A stretch of 64,000 bases of DNA, from positions 62,001 to 126,000 of the forward strand of contig NZ_CP011382.1 in NCBI RefSeq assembly GCF_000734895.2, written 5' to 3'. The notes under the pieces were generated by a model. The model worked only from the letters and a program-made list of their open reading frames with translations, ran no database searches and had not been told where the DNA came from. Source of the stretch: Calothrix sp. 336/3. GTDB taxonomy: Bacteria; Cyanobacteriota; Cyanobacteriia; Cyanobacteriales; Nostocaceae. This document shows positions 37,397 through 45,626 of this stretch, piece after piece (the first letter of the stretch is position 1; every line of letters begins with the position of its first letter). A program made the position numbers and the translations under genes.

Positions 37397-39544
37397 CTAT
37401 CCCCAATGATTAGCGATCGCTCCTCGGACTGGTAAATTTCTCAGTTCTTCGGTAGCTTGTATCACCTCATCTCTGCTCACTTGACCAACGCGCCCCACCA
37501 TAATAATTCCATCACACAGGGCAGCGATAATTTTGGTATCTACCGTACCGAGAATCGCCGGTGCATCGATAATTACCAAATCATAATTTTGACTAAAGCT
37601 ATGCAATACTTCCGATAGACGCTGACTAGTAAGTAATTTCACCACGTCTTCCGAGGTAGAACCGGCTGCTAAAATATCAATGGCAGGGTGGATGGGTTGG
37701 ATATAGTCTTTGATCGAAGTATTTGCCTCATCAACCAGTAATAAAGATAATCCCCAATCGTTACTCAAATCTAAGGTTTTATGGAGTTGAGGTTGGCGAA
37801 GATTCGCATCAATTACCAGCACTCGACGGTGCATTCTGGCAGCACTCACAGCTAAACCCAAGCTGACAGTTGTTTTACCTTCATCCTTAGTTGCAGATGT
37901 CACTAGTAAAGACTTGCAAGCTGTATTCGTTTGCAGAATTTGCAAGTTTTGGTATGCCATATCTAGCTTTTCATGGACGGGCAAAGCTGTATAGATATGC
38001 AGTAGTTTATCTGCCGGTGACTTGTACCACGCACCTTGTAGTAAATGTAGCAGTTGTTGACGACGAGATTTTAATTTGGGTACGGTGGTGAGTAAGGGTA
38101 GGTGAGTCAGTTGCTTTAACTCCTCACCAGATTGGATATTTTGATTACTTGCTTCTTTACTCAGAGCAACAGTAACACCCAAAGTGGGACCTAAAATTAA
38201 ACCTGCGGCGAAAATTAACCAGCCATTGCTCCCTGCATAAGTGCCAAAATGAGGTGATTCCAGAATCTGCCAATTCACACCAGATTGTGCTATCTGCATA
38301 TTTAAAGACTGCTGAGATTGCAGAAGTTTTTCCAGGGTTTGACGATGGATTTCCACCTCTGGCAGCAAGCGATTATATTCAGAAATCAAGGTAGGATATT
38401 TTTGCAGTTCACTGCTCAGTTGCTTCTCTGACTCCAGTAAGCTTTTTTCCTTCGCTCGTAAACCTGTAGAAGTGGCTTTACTGGCAATTAATTCTTGATT
38501 TAGTTTGGATATCCCTGTCTCTAGGGCATTTTTCTGTGTTATTTGCGATTTTTGGGTAATTTCTGCCTCAAGAAGTGCTGCTTGACTTTGACGTTGCTGG
38601 ATTAATTCTTGTACTGCGGGGTAATCGTCAGTGTAGCGTTGACGTACCTGTGTTAGAGCTAAATCAGTTTTTTGCAGTTCTTTCAATAATGCTTGATAAT
38701 TGGCGGTTGTGGAAGAGTGACTGCGAGATGATGTGACTATTGATTGCTGGAGAATTTGCGATCGCGCTTCAATTTCTTGCAGTCGCGCACGAATGGTTTG
38801 TAGCTCTTTGCGAACACCTCCCAGGGATTCTAACAACATCTTACCCTGTACGTTGGGGTCAAGTACCTGATGCTGTTTGCGAAATGCTGCCAGTTTTTCC
38901 TCTGCTTTCACTAACTGCTGCTTTTCCTGGGGTACGCGATCGCTAAAAAAATTCATCCCCATCGCTAACCGAGATTTATGCTGTTGGCTATTGTAATCTT
39001 GATAAACTTTCTGTAATGCTTCCAGAACTTTTTGACTTTTATTCGGGTCTTCACTAGTAAAAGATAACTCAAAAACTTGACCAAAAGCTGGATTAACTTC
39101 TGTCTTCCCAGTCACCGCAGTTAGTTCTAAAGGATTTTCTTGACCATTTTCTCCTTTGATATCTGATAAAACCATGTCAGGATAATCATCATGAACTAAA
39201 TGTATAGCCCTTTGCATCAGTTGCGAACTTAACATCAGTCGTAACTGTGGCGTATAATCAACCTGAATTTGATTCCACTGACTAAAAGCCTTATCTTGCT
39301 CCTGACTGGGATTGTTGGATTTTAACCCCAAATACATCGGATTATTAATCAATATTTGCATGGAGCTTCTATACATCGGCTTGGCATTTAATGCCATCAA
39401 ACTTGTCACCGATATGACTGCACAAGAAACACCAACAATTAGGAAACGATGATTTTGTAACGTTGTAGAAATTTCCTTGATACCTAATGACTTTTGAGGA
39501 GATGCAACAACAATTTTTCCTCGATTTATAGACGTTTTAGTCAC
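37397..39544 (-). CDS. Polysaccharide co-polymerase/tyrosine-kinase-like ATPase (Wzc/GumC type)
   Basis: The 715-aa product starts with GTG 39544 (no ATG within the next 50 codons). Residues 25-100 and 440-465 are the two membrane segments that bracket a periplasmic Wzz domain rich in coiled coil (190-420). A cytoplasmic ATPase follows with Walker A TKDEGKTTV near 552, A' VLVIDANLRQP near 575 and Walker B YDLVIIDAPAI near 655. It should control chain length and export of an exopolysaccharide. The C-terminal Tyr cluster of Wzc is missing; the protein ends at NHWG. It lies alone, with no glycosyltransferase nearby. Confidence 0.88.
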   Translation of the reverse strand: MTKTSINRGKIVVASPQKSLGIKEISTTLQNHRFLIVGVSCAVISVTSLMALNAKPMYRSSMQILINNPMYLGLKSNNPSQEQDKAFSQWNQIQVDYTPQLRLMLSSQLMQRAIHLVHDDYPDMVLSDIKGENGQENPLELTAVTGKTEVNPAFGQVFELSFTSEDPNKSQKVLEALQKVYQDYNSQQHKSRLAMGMNFFSDRVPQEKQQLVKAEEKLAAFRKQHQVLDPNVQGKMLLESLGGVRKELQTIRARLQEIEARSQILQQSIVTSSRSHSSTTANYQALLKELQKTDLALTQVRQRYTDDYPAVQELIQQRQSQAALLEAEITQKSQITQKNALETGISKLNQELIASKATSTGLRAKEKSLLESEKQLSSELQKYPTLISEYNRLLPEVEIHRQTLEKLLQSQQSLNMQIAQSGVNWQILESPHFGTYAGSNGWLIFAAGLILGPTLGVTVALSKEASNQNIQSGEELKQLTHLPLLTTVPKLKSRRQQLLHLLQGAWYKSPADKLLHIYTALPVHEKLDMAYQNLQILQTNTACKSLLVTSATKDEGKTTVSLGLAVSAARMHRRVLVIDANLRQPQLHKTLDLSNDWGLSLLLVDEANTSIKDYIQPIHPAIDILAAGSTSEDVVKLLTSQRLSEVLHSFSQNYDLVIIDAPAILGTVDTKIIAALCDGIIMVGRVGQVSRDEVIQATEELRNLPVRGAIANHWG

Positions 39545-39688
39545 TGCCGGATTCCCTAATGTTTAACAAATTTTCTCATAGTCACTTTTCAGTATTGTTC
39601 GTAGCGTTGCGATGATTGTAGCTACTGAAAAGACGACACGAAATACATCAATTAGTCAACAGTAAACAGTTATTTTTCTTGCCTTGTT

Positions 39689-39792
39689 ATACTAATTTGC
39701 GGTCATAGGTAGTAGTCTTTATACTGTCATTGCGACGGTCGTAAAGCCATCTCATTATCCTGAAACAACTACGACATAAAGCAACTTAGTAT
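39689..39792. repeat. MITE-like dispersed repeat, copy 2
   Basis: Counterpart of 9251-9354, in the same orientation. It begins ATACTAATTTGCGGTC and ends CAACTTAGTAT, with TACTAA and TTAGTA as a perfect 6-bp inverted repeat at the ends. It interrupts no gene. Confidence 0.6.
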
Positions 39793-40648
39793 TAAATTAT
39801 AACTGCCGTTGAAAATCAACTAAATCTCATTCTGTTTCTCCTAATAGAGAAGAAATTTAATTGCATCATATTCACTACTGTCAATCGTCAAGAATGATTT
39901 ATACCTATTTTTATTCCATCAATCGTGAGCTTTATCAAGCTAAATTCATCTTCTCTATATCGTCAACAGGCTTTTTTATATCTTTACAAGACTCTGATAA
40001 GAAAATTCTGTAATTAAAGGTATGAATATCAACAATTAATACATGAAAATATGCGAAAAATATTACGTATTTATCTACGATTCAGAGCCAAAAAAATACC
40101 ATGAACTTCAATTATTCTGGCATCGCAGACATAACCTATTATGTATTTTATGCAACTTGTAGTTATAGCTTAGCCTCTGCGATGCTCTCACAAAAAACAA
40201 TAAATAGGTATTAGTAATTTTCAGAGATGGCAATCTATCTGGATAAAACTCATCTATTTTGAAAACTTTGTCAATCAAGATTTTCAGATTATTTAATGAT
40301 ATAGAAATGAGAAATTTTCACTTTTCCTGATGCACAAGATTTACTAGGTAATTCCAGTCAGAATACTGTTATCAACCAGCAATTAGCAAGCTCTCAATCA
40401 TAGAGAAACTTGCCAAAATGATAACTTTTCTATACATCATCTTTTTACTGATAAAATGATATATAGTGAATGGCATTAGATACCTGAGTATTTCCCATAG
40501 CAGAGATATCCTAGAGACAGCAAAGGGCATTAATTGTATCTTGAAAAGAATTAATATTACCTATTTGAGATTTTATGCCTAAAAGGATGATTGTAAATTC
40601 TTAGTAAAGAGACAACAACCAGAGAAACACAGTTTTTCTGATAACTCT

Positions 40649-40664
40649 TGTAAGGATTTGTAAC
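40649..40664 (+). promoter_or_regulatory. HLR1-like double repeat upstream of RTX gene 1
   Basis: TGTAAGGATTTGTAAC contains two TGTAA half-sites 10 bp apart. Its complement, GTTACAAATCCTTACA, fits the HLR1 consensus (G/T)TTACA(T/A)(T/A)NN(T/A)TTACA known for the response regulator RpaB, with one mismatch. It lies 150 bp before the RTX start and recurs before other RTX copies. Confidence 0.5.
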
Positions 40665-40773
40665 ATAAATTCTCTTGGTTTACGCAAAATATTCCCTGGT
40701 AACTAAATAAATATTTAGAGGTTGACAGTATGAGTGAAAAATTAAACACTTATCACACCATTCACCACTGACT

Positions 40774-40804
40774 GAGTTATGTATTCAACTGACATGAATA
40801 AGGA
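40774..40804 (+). promoter_or_regulatory. Conserved RTX leader box, copy 1
   Basis: GAGTTATGTATTCAACTGAC followed by ATGAATAAGGAG forms the leader just before the start codon. It matches the leaders at 44108 and 46847. AAGGAG at about 40799 is the ribosome binding site. Confidence 0.55.
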
Positions 40805-40813
40805 GAATAAATT

Positions 40814-41617
40814 TTGACTTCCATCAATGGCAGCATCTATAACGACAACAACACCATAAATGGTTTTCCTAGCATCTTTCGTTCCCAAATCAACGGAGAC
40901 ATTTTCGCCAATAAAAATGATATTATTTACGGCAAAACTGGTAACGACATTATCGATGGAAAAACTGGTAATGACTTGATTTATGCTGGACCAGACAGCC
41001 CTGTGAGTGGTTTTTCTGATAATGATACTGTATACGGTGGCACAGGTCGTGATACAGTCTACGGTGGCTATGGCAATGACTACCTTTATGGGGAAGCTGG
41101 TAACGATTACCTCTATGGGGAAGCTGGTAATGATTACCTCTATGGTGGTATTGGTAATGATTACCTCTATGGTGGTAGTGGCAATGATTACATCGATGGT
41201 GGTGATAGTAGCGACAAGTTATATGGCGATGCTGGTAATGACACTTTGTTAGGTTATGGCGGCAATGACTACCTGAATGGTGGTTTTAGTAATGATATTC
41301 TCTACGGAGAATATGGTTATGACACCTTAGTCGGTGGTTATGGGAATGATACCCTTTGGGGTGGTGTCGGTGCTGATAAATTTGGCTTTAACTCCAAAGA
41401 TGAAGGTATCGATATCATCAAGGATTTTCAACGTAATCAACGTGACAAAATTGTCATCTCCAAAGCAGGTTTTGGTATAGCTGATGTCAGCTTATTTAAG
41501 TACAATCCTCTGAATGGTCAACTATCATTCAATAATCAAGTATTTGCCATCATTGAAAATAAACCTGCTGGTTTCAATGTGAATTCTGACCTGACATTAA
41601 TTAATGGTACTATCTAA
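40814..41617 (+). CDS. Small RTX calcium-binding protein 1, probable type I secretion substrate
   Basis: The start is a TTG: the aligned positions of the paralogue at 44156 carry ATG in the same leader, and AAGGAG lies 9-10 bases upstream of the TTG. The 267-aa product starts TSINGSIYNDNNTINGFPSI, carries about a dozen nonapeptides of the GGxGNDxLY type (residues 55-200) that bind calcium, and ends in a 75-residue region with GADKFGFNSKDEGIDIIKDF and NNQVFAIIENKPAGFNVNSD. The absence of an N-terminal signal and the C-terminal location of the conserved end suit type I secretion by the HlyB/HlyD pair downstream. The protein lacks a toxin or enzyme domain, so it may be a surface or extracellular matrix protein. 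The terminator at 41803 follows. Confidence 0.8.
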   Translation: MTSINGSIYNDNNTINGFPSIFRSQINGDIFANKNDIIYGKTGNDIIDGKTGNDLIYAGPDSPVSGFSDNDTVYGGTGRDTVYGGYGNDYLYGEAGNDYLYGEAGNDYLYGGIGNDYLYGGSGNDYIDGGDSSDKLYGDAGNDTLLGYGGNDYLNGGFSNDILYGEYGYDTLVGGYGNDTLWGGVGADKFGFNSKDEGIDIIKDFQRNQRDKIVISKAGFGIADVSLFKYNPLNGQLSFNNQVFAIIENKPAGFNVNSDLTLINGTI

Positions 41618-41685
41618 TACTTTATTTACCCCTACTAAGCAGGATATGGGGTAATTATTCTTTGGTGATGTGTCGTTAAAAGTTT

Positions 41686-41760
41686 TATCTATCAGGGTTT
41701 TTAAGATTCGCGCAGTTTTCCCTGTGGGCGATCGCCTGGTGGAGGGTAGCTCTATCGTCA
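41686..41760. repeat. 75-bp direct repeat, left copy
   Basis: The block runs from TATCTATCAGGG to CTCTATCGTCA and is identical to 43765-43839. The flanking 60 bp before it also match in part. The two copies bracket the bluetail RTX gene and lie 2079 bp apart. It includes a HIP1 site (GCGATCGC). Confidence 0.85.
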
Positions 41761-41802
41761 TACTCATTTTCCCCAAAACCACACATTCTTATAAGCAATC
41801 TT

Positions 41803-41829
41803 AGAGAGGGCAAAATGCTCTCTTTTTTT
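41803..41829 (+). terminator. Intrinsic terminator, RTX cassette type
   Basis: AGAGAG (41803-41808) pairs with CTCTCT (41818-41823) around GGCAAAATG, followed by a T-run. The same GGGCAAAATGCTC core recurs after RTX copies 2 and 4, and the following bases (TTTATGAAAAATCTTTTTGT) also recur at 45276. Confidence 0.8.
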
Positions 41830-42358
41830 ATGAAAAATCTTTTTGTAGCTGAAACCTATTGCTTGAGCCAAATTTATGGGTTTTGTTTCTTTTGATTTGA
41901 TATCAAAGCCATTTTTTATTGTTTTTTGTCAAGTTCGTATGATACCAAAATAGACAAGTTTACTCTGTACTTATCCTGATGTGTGGGCAAACTTTCTCAA
42001 GCTATCCCTTATATTTTTACTAATTATACCTGCATTTGCAGGAATACGCAGACATATAAGCTCTTATACTTATCATCGAAGTTTCTAATACTACTCTCTA
42101 CAACTAAAAAATTTAACGTAATTTTACTTAGAAGTTAATTGTATATATAAAGATTCAGTATACTATGAGAATAAGAATATAAATCGTGACAGTTTGAAGT
42201 TTGCGAGCCAATCAATTAGGAGAGTTAATCCTCGTTTTTTGGCTAGTTTTACCATGCAGTCTAAGTAACTAATTTTACCTATAGGCTGCCAAGTTTGTGT
42301 TTTGGCTACTGCCGGTTGAGATTGTTCTCGTTGAAACCTTACTACACACTTAAAAATC

Positions 42359-43681
42359 ATGCAAATTATTACAGGCAATGGCGATGATACTGTCATCAGA
42401 CCAACCATAGTCAATGGCACAGTCTTTCGCAGTAATGATGTCATCAGAACCAATGGTGGTAACGATACAATTAACCCCGGACTGGGAAGCGATTACGTGT
42501 ATGGTGGGGATGGAATCGACCGTCTCATCTTGGATTACTCAGTTGGGGATACGGGCGCTGGGGTTTTTCTATCAGGAAGCAGCGCTCGCCGCAAAGCCTT
42601 GTATGAGACTGATTCCGTCCTTTTTTTTAGCATTGAGGAATTAACCGTTACTGGCACCAGCAAAAACGATACCTTTATTCTCTCCACTCCCAACAGCATC
42701 ATTAATGCTGGGGCAGGTAATGATGAGGTAAGAATCACTCAAACGATCCCAGGAAATATTGGTACTCTCGATGGTGGTAGTGGTTTTGACTTCCTAACAC
42801 TCAACCTTTCCAAGCAAACAGCGAACATCACTCTTACCAATCTCCAAAATATCAACATTACTGGGGTTGTCAAAGCGACCAATTTTGAGCGATTTTCAAT
42901 TGAAACAGGCATTGGCAACGATACTATTCTTCAATCTGGCATTGTCAACGGTGCTGTTCTACGGCAAAACGATAAAATCCAAACCGGTGCAGGCAACGAC
43001 AAAATTAATGCTGGCTTGGGTTTTGACAATGTGTTTGGTGGCACTGGGCTGGATCATCTGATTATCGACTATTCCATTGGTGATACGGGTACGGGAATGC
43101 GGTTTAATGGCAGTAACTTCTATGGCACTGCTTTCCGTGACATTACCATCGCCGCCTCCACGGACTTAGATTCCATCGAGTTTACGGGGATCGAGTTGTT
43201 TACGGTTACGGGTACTAGTAAGAATGACACCCTCCTTGGTGCCAGTGGCAATGATACTCTCAACGGTGGCGCAGGTAACGACACAATTATCGGGAGAGCA
43301 GGGGGTGATGTACTTACTGGTGGAAGTGGTGCAGATACCTTCGGTTATGAATCGCTGACAAACTCTCTACTATCCAATCATGATGTGATTAAAGACTTAG
43401 CCATTGGGACTGATTTCATCGACGGTCCCAGAGCAATTTCAGCCGCTCAAATCCGCAAATTCGGGAACGTGAGCGCACTAACAGAAACAGCCATTCGGCA
43501 GGTTTTGACTCCTACTAACTTTTTGAGTAACGGTGCTTCCACCTTTAGATTCCGGGACGGGTTAATTGATCGCACCTTCCTAGCAATTAATAACAGCGTG
43601 GCTGGATTTTCTGCAAGCACCGACAGCATCATCGAAATAACTGGATTTACGGGCAATTTGAATAACTTGAGCATTGTCTAA
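42359..43681 (+). CDS. RTX-like repeat protein with bluetail-type C-terminus, probably 5' truncated
   Basis: The 440-aa product has two copies of a module of about 180 residues. The first begins at the initiator Met (ITGNGDDTVIRPTIVNGTVF) and the second near residue 183 (IETGIGNDTILQSGIVNGAV). RTX nonapeptides follow (SGNDTLNGGAGNDTIIG), then a C-terminal TFGYESLTNSLLSNHDVIKD and FLAINNSVAGFSASTDS with IIEITGFTGNL, the ending seen in cyanobacterial bluetail putative surface proteins. The frame starts in mid-module, no ribosome site or RTX-type leader precedes it, and perfect 75-bp repeats flank the segment. I read it as a gene fragment of a longer protein, perhaps silent. It could still be secreted by a type I system. 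Confidence 0.65.
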   Translation: MQIITGNGDDTVIRPTIVNGTVFRSNDVIRTNGGNDTINPGLGSDYVYGGDGIDRLILDYSVGDTGAGVFLSGSSARRKALYETDSVLFFSIEELTVTGTSKNDTFILSTPNSIINAGAGNDEVRITQTIPGNIGTLDGGSGFDFLTLNLSKQTANITLTNLQNINITGVVKATNFERFSIETGIGNDTILQSGIVNGAVLRQNDKIQTGAGNDKINAGLGFDNVFGGTGLDHLIIDYSIGDTGTGMRFNGSNFYGTAFRDITIAASTDLDSIEFTGIELFTVTGTSKNDTLLGASGNDTLNGGAGNDTIIGRAGGDVLTGGSGADTFGYESLTNSLLSNHDVIKDLAIGTDFIDGPRAISAAQIRKFGNVSALTETAIRQVLTPTNFLSNGASTFRFRDGLIDRTFLAINNSVAGFSASTDSIIEITGFTGNLNNLSIV

Positions 43682-43764
43682 TGAGTACTCGTACCTTATT
43701 TATCCCTAATAAATGGGGTAGGAGGTAATTATTCTTTTGTGATGGTGAGTGTTTCTAAAAGTTG

Positions 43765-43839
43765 TATCTATCAGGGTTTTTAAGATTCGCGCAGTTTTCC
43801 CTGTGGGCGATCGCCTGGTGGAGGGTAGCTCTATCGTCA
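43765..43839. repeat. 75-bp direct repeat, right copy
   Basis: Identical to 41686-41760. The segment GTAATTATTCTTT(T/G)GTGATG just upstream also matches between the two sites, so the duplicated block is about 130-150 bp with decreasing identity to the left. Confidence 0.85.
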
Positions 43840-43998
43840 CACTTCCTTCCCCTCAGAAGCACAAATCATCTCCACAACTCCATAATTCCACGGACTGACT
43901 AAATCTGTCTTTGAGCGGCTTAAGTAAAATACCTAAGTCCTCAAAGGCATATATAGATAAGGTTTCAGGCTTTAAACTCCAACTATTCCCGAACAAAA

Positions 43999-44014
43999 TG
44001 TAAGGATTTGTAAA
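43999..44014 (+). promoter_or_regulatory. HLR1-like double repeat upstream of RTX gene 2
   Basis: TGTAAGGATTTGTAAA; the complement TTTACAAATCCTTACA fits the RpaB HLR1 consensus except C for A/T before the second TTACA. It is followed by GTAAAATTGCACAAAAAGTT and then AGAGCCG, an order also seen upstream of the remnant gene. Confidence 0.5.
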
Positions 44015-44107
44015 ATATCCTCCGTAAAATTGCACAAAAAGTTCAGATTGGACAGAATAAATATTAGAGCCGTGCATTAAGAAATAAAATTTAGCCAACG
44101 GTTCACA

Positions 44108-44146
44108 ACTTACCTAGTTACGTATTCAACTCACATGAATAAGGAG
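44108..44146 (+). promoter_or_regulatory. Conserved RTX leader box, copy 2
   Basis: ACTTACCTAGTTACGTATTC followed by AACTCACATGAATAAGGAG, ending in the ribosome binding site 10 bases before ATG 44156. Best match with 46847-46885. Confidence 0.6.
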
Positions 44147-44155
44147 AAATGAATC

Positions 44156-44977
44156 ATGGCTCCTATCAACGGTACTATTTATAGCGACAACAATACCGTA
44201 AACGGTTTTCCATTCATCTTCCGTTCGCAAATCAATGGCACCAACTTCGCAGACACCATTGATGGCAAAACTGGGAATGACCTAATTTATGGCAAAGGTG
44301 GTAATGACTTAATTTTTGCTGGACCACTCAATCCTGTATTTGCTAGATCGGATAACGATACTGTATACGGTGGTACTGGTAACGATACCATTTACGGTGG
44401 TTATGGCAACGACTACCTCTATGGTGAAACTGGTAATGACTACCTCTATGGTGGTGACGGTAGCGATTATCTCAGTGGTGGTAGTGGCAACGACTACCTC
44501 TATGGTGGTGACGGTAGCGACTATCTCAGTGGTGGTAGTGGCAACGATTATCTAGATGGCTGGACTGGTAATGACAAGTTGTATGGTGGTGATGGTCATG
44601 ATACCTTGTTAGGCTGGACTGGCAATGACTATCTCAATGGTGGTTATGGTAATGACGTTCTTAGGGGTGAAGCTGGTAATGACACCTTAGTCGGTGGCTA
44701 TGGCAAGGATACCCTTTGGGGTGGTGCCGGTGCTGACAAATTCGGCTTTAACTACAAGAACGAAGGTGTCGATATTATCAAAGACTTCCAGTGGAATCAA
44801 GGTGATAAAATCCTCATTTCCAAGGTTGGGTTTGGCGCAGTTAATCTAAACCAATTTAAGTACAATGGTTCTAATGGTGCTTTATCATTCAATAATCAGG
44901 TATTTGCCATCATTGAAAACAAACCTAATGGCTTCAATGTGAACTTAGATGTGCAACTAGTCAATAGTTTCATTTAA
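44156..44977 (+). CDS. Small RTX calcium-binding protein 2
   Basis: The 273-aa product is the closest paralogue of RTX protein 1. It starts MAPINGTIYSDNNTVNGFPF, has about 13 nonapeptides of the type GGDGSDYLSGGSGNDYLYG between residues 55 and 195, and ends with GADKFGFNYKNEGVDIIKDF and FNNQVFAIIENKPNGFNVNL. The 27-bp coding units recur almost exactly at 44440-44540, so the repeat number probably varies between strains. An ATG follows a good AAGGAG. A probable substrate of the type I exporter downstream, folding outside the cell on calcium binding. The extracellular function is unknown. Confidence 0.82.
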   Translation: MAPINGTIYSDNNTVNGFPFIFRSQINGTNFADTIDGKTGNDLIYGKGGNDLIFAGPLNPVFARSDNDTVYGGTGNDTIYGGYGNDYLYGETGNDYLYGGDGSDYLSGGSGNDYLYGGDGSDYLSGGSGNDYLDGWTGNDKLYGGDGHDTLLGWTGNDYLNGGYGNDVLRGEAGNDTLVGGYGKDTLWGGAGADKFGFNYKNEGVDIIKDFQWNQGDKILISKVGFGAVNLNQFKYNGSNGALSFNNQVFAIIENKPNGFNVNLDVQLVNSFI

Positions 44978-45251
44978 TACATAGGTTTATCTATCATCAA
45001 GCTTGGTGTAATCTCATGTTTGCTTAATGGGGCTGATTATCCTATTGACTTAAAATATGCGTTCCTATGAAATAGACGCGATCGCGTAGTATGTCGCTTG
45101 ACGGCTCCACAGATTCCCCTGCTAGGGAAAGGTGTCCTTCGAGTAGCGTGGCGAAGTCATAGGCGGATAGGTTAAAAGATGACTTGGTAACACAGTTTTT
45201 CTCCGAGCGCCCGCAGCGCATCTACAGAAAGAAACGGTATAAGCAATCCTA

Positions 45252-45278
45252 GAGGGGGCAAAACGCTCCTTTTTTTTA
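45252..45278 (+). terminator. Intrinsic terminator after RTX gene 2
   Basis: GGGGC pairs with GCTCC (one G-T pair) around AAAAC, followed by eight T residues. It is nearly identical to the terminators at 41803 and 47705. It lies 275 bp after the stop codon. Confidence 0.75.
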
Positions 45279-45357
45279 TGAAAAAATCTTTTTGTGGCTG
45301 AAACCCATTGTTTAAGCCAATTTGTAGACTTTGACAAGGTAGTTTTCACCCAAATTT

Positions 45358-45374
45358 TGTAAAGAATATGTAAA
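45358..45374 (+). promoter_or_regulatory. HLR1-like double repeat upstream of RTX gene 3
   Basis: TGTAAAGAATATGTAAA has two TGTAA half-sites 11 bp apart, one base more than in the other copies. It sits in the same place relative to the AGAGCCGA segment of the leader (45415). The extra base weakens the match to the HLR1 consensus. Confidence 0.35.
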
Positions 45375-45501
45375 GTATGCCGAAAAGCTGAAATCCCAAG
45401 TGGATTACATATTCAGAGCCGAAGAGAAACAAACAAAAGTTCTAAAAAGGCTGACAAATTGCCTATAGGGTTCCTATTTGATTTTGAAAAACTAAGTGTT
45501 T

Positions 45502-45536
45502 TGTTCCCTGTTCCCTGTTCCCTGTTCCCTGTTCCC
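45502..45536. repeat. Heptanucleotide tandem repeat (TGTTCCC)5
   Basis: Five perfect copies of TGTTCCC are followed by TGTG. Short tandemly repeated heptamers (STRR) are known from Nostocaceae. This one lies in the leader of RTX gene 3, in a segment of about 140 bp that is absent from the other RTX leaders. Confidence 0.85.
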
Positions 45537-45585
45537 TGTGTTTGATATTTGACAAGAGATTTTTCAAATCGAATCTGATTCCTAT

Positions 45586-45616
45586 AAATTACGCATTTCA
45601 CTAACAATAAATAAAG
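45586..45616 (+). promoter_or_regulatory. Conserved RTX leader box, copy 3 (diverged)
   Basis: AAATTACGCATTTCACTAAC followed by AATAAATAAAG matches ATTACG(T/C)ATTnnACT of the other leaders. The ribosome site is weaker (AAAGAAA). Confidence 0.5.
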
Positions 45617-45626
45617 AAATACAACT

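Larger units (their letters stand above)
39545..40813. other. Long intergenic region before the RTX array
   Basis: No gene is seen in 1269 bp. It holds the second MITE-like repeat (39689-39792), an AT-rich stretch without recognised features (39800-40600), and the promoter region of the first RTX gene with an HLR1-like double repeat at 40649-40664 and the conserved leader at 40774-40804. Confidence 0.6.

Noticed and set aside
41007..41252. Second plus-strand frame inside RTX gene 1, and similar frames in copies 2 and 4
   Set aside because: Out-of-frame reading of the 27-bp repeats, rich in Met, Val and Thr only.
41085..41260. 27-bp tandem units considered as a CRISPR array
   Set aside because: The units are contiguous, in frame and encode calcium-binding nonapeptides; there are no unique spacers.
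42163..42453. Minus-strand frame ahead of the bluetail gene, considered as a transposase remnant
   Set aside because: Its end (LAKKRGLTLLIDWLANFKLS) looks protein-like, but I recognise no transposase motif and half the frame is antisense to the RTX gene.
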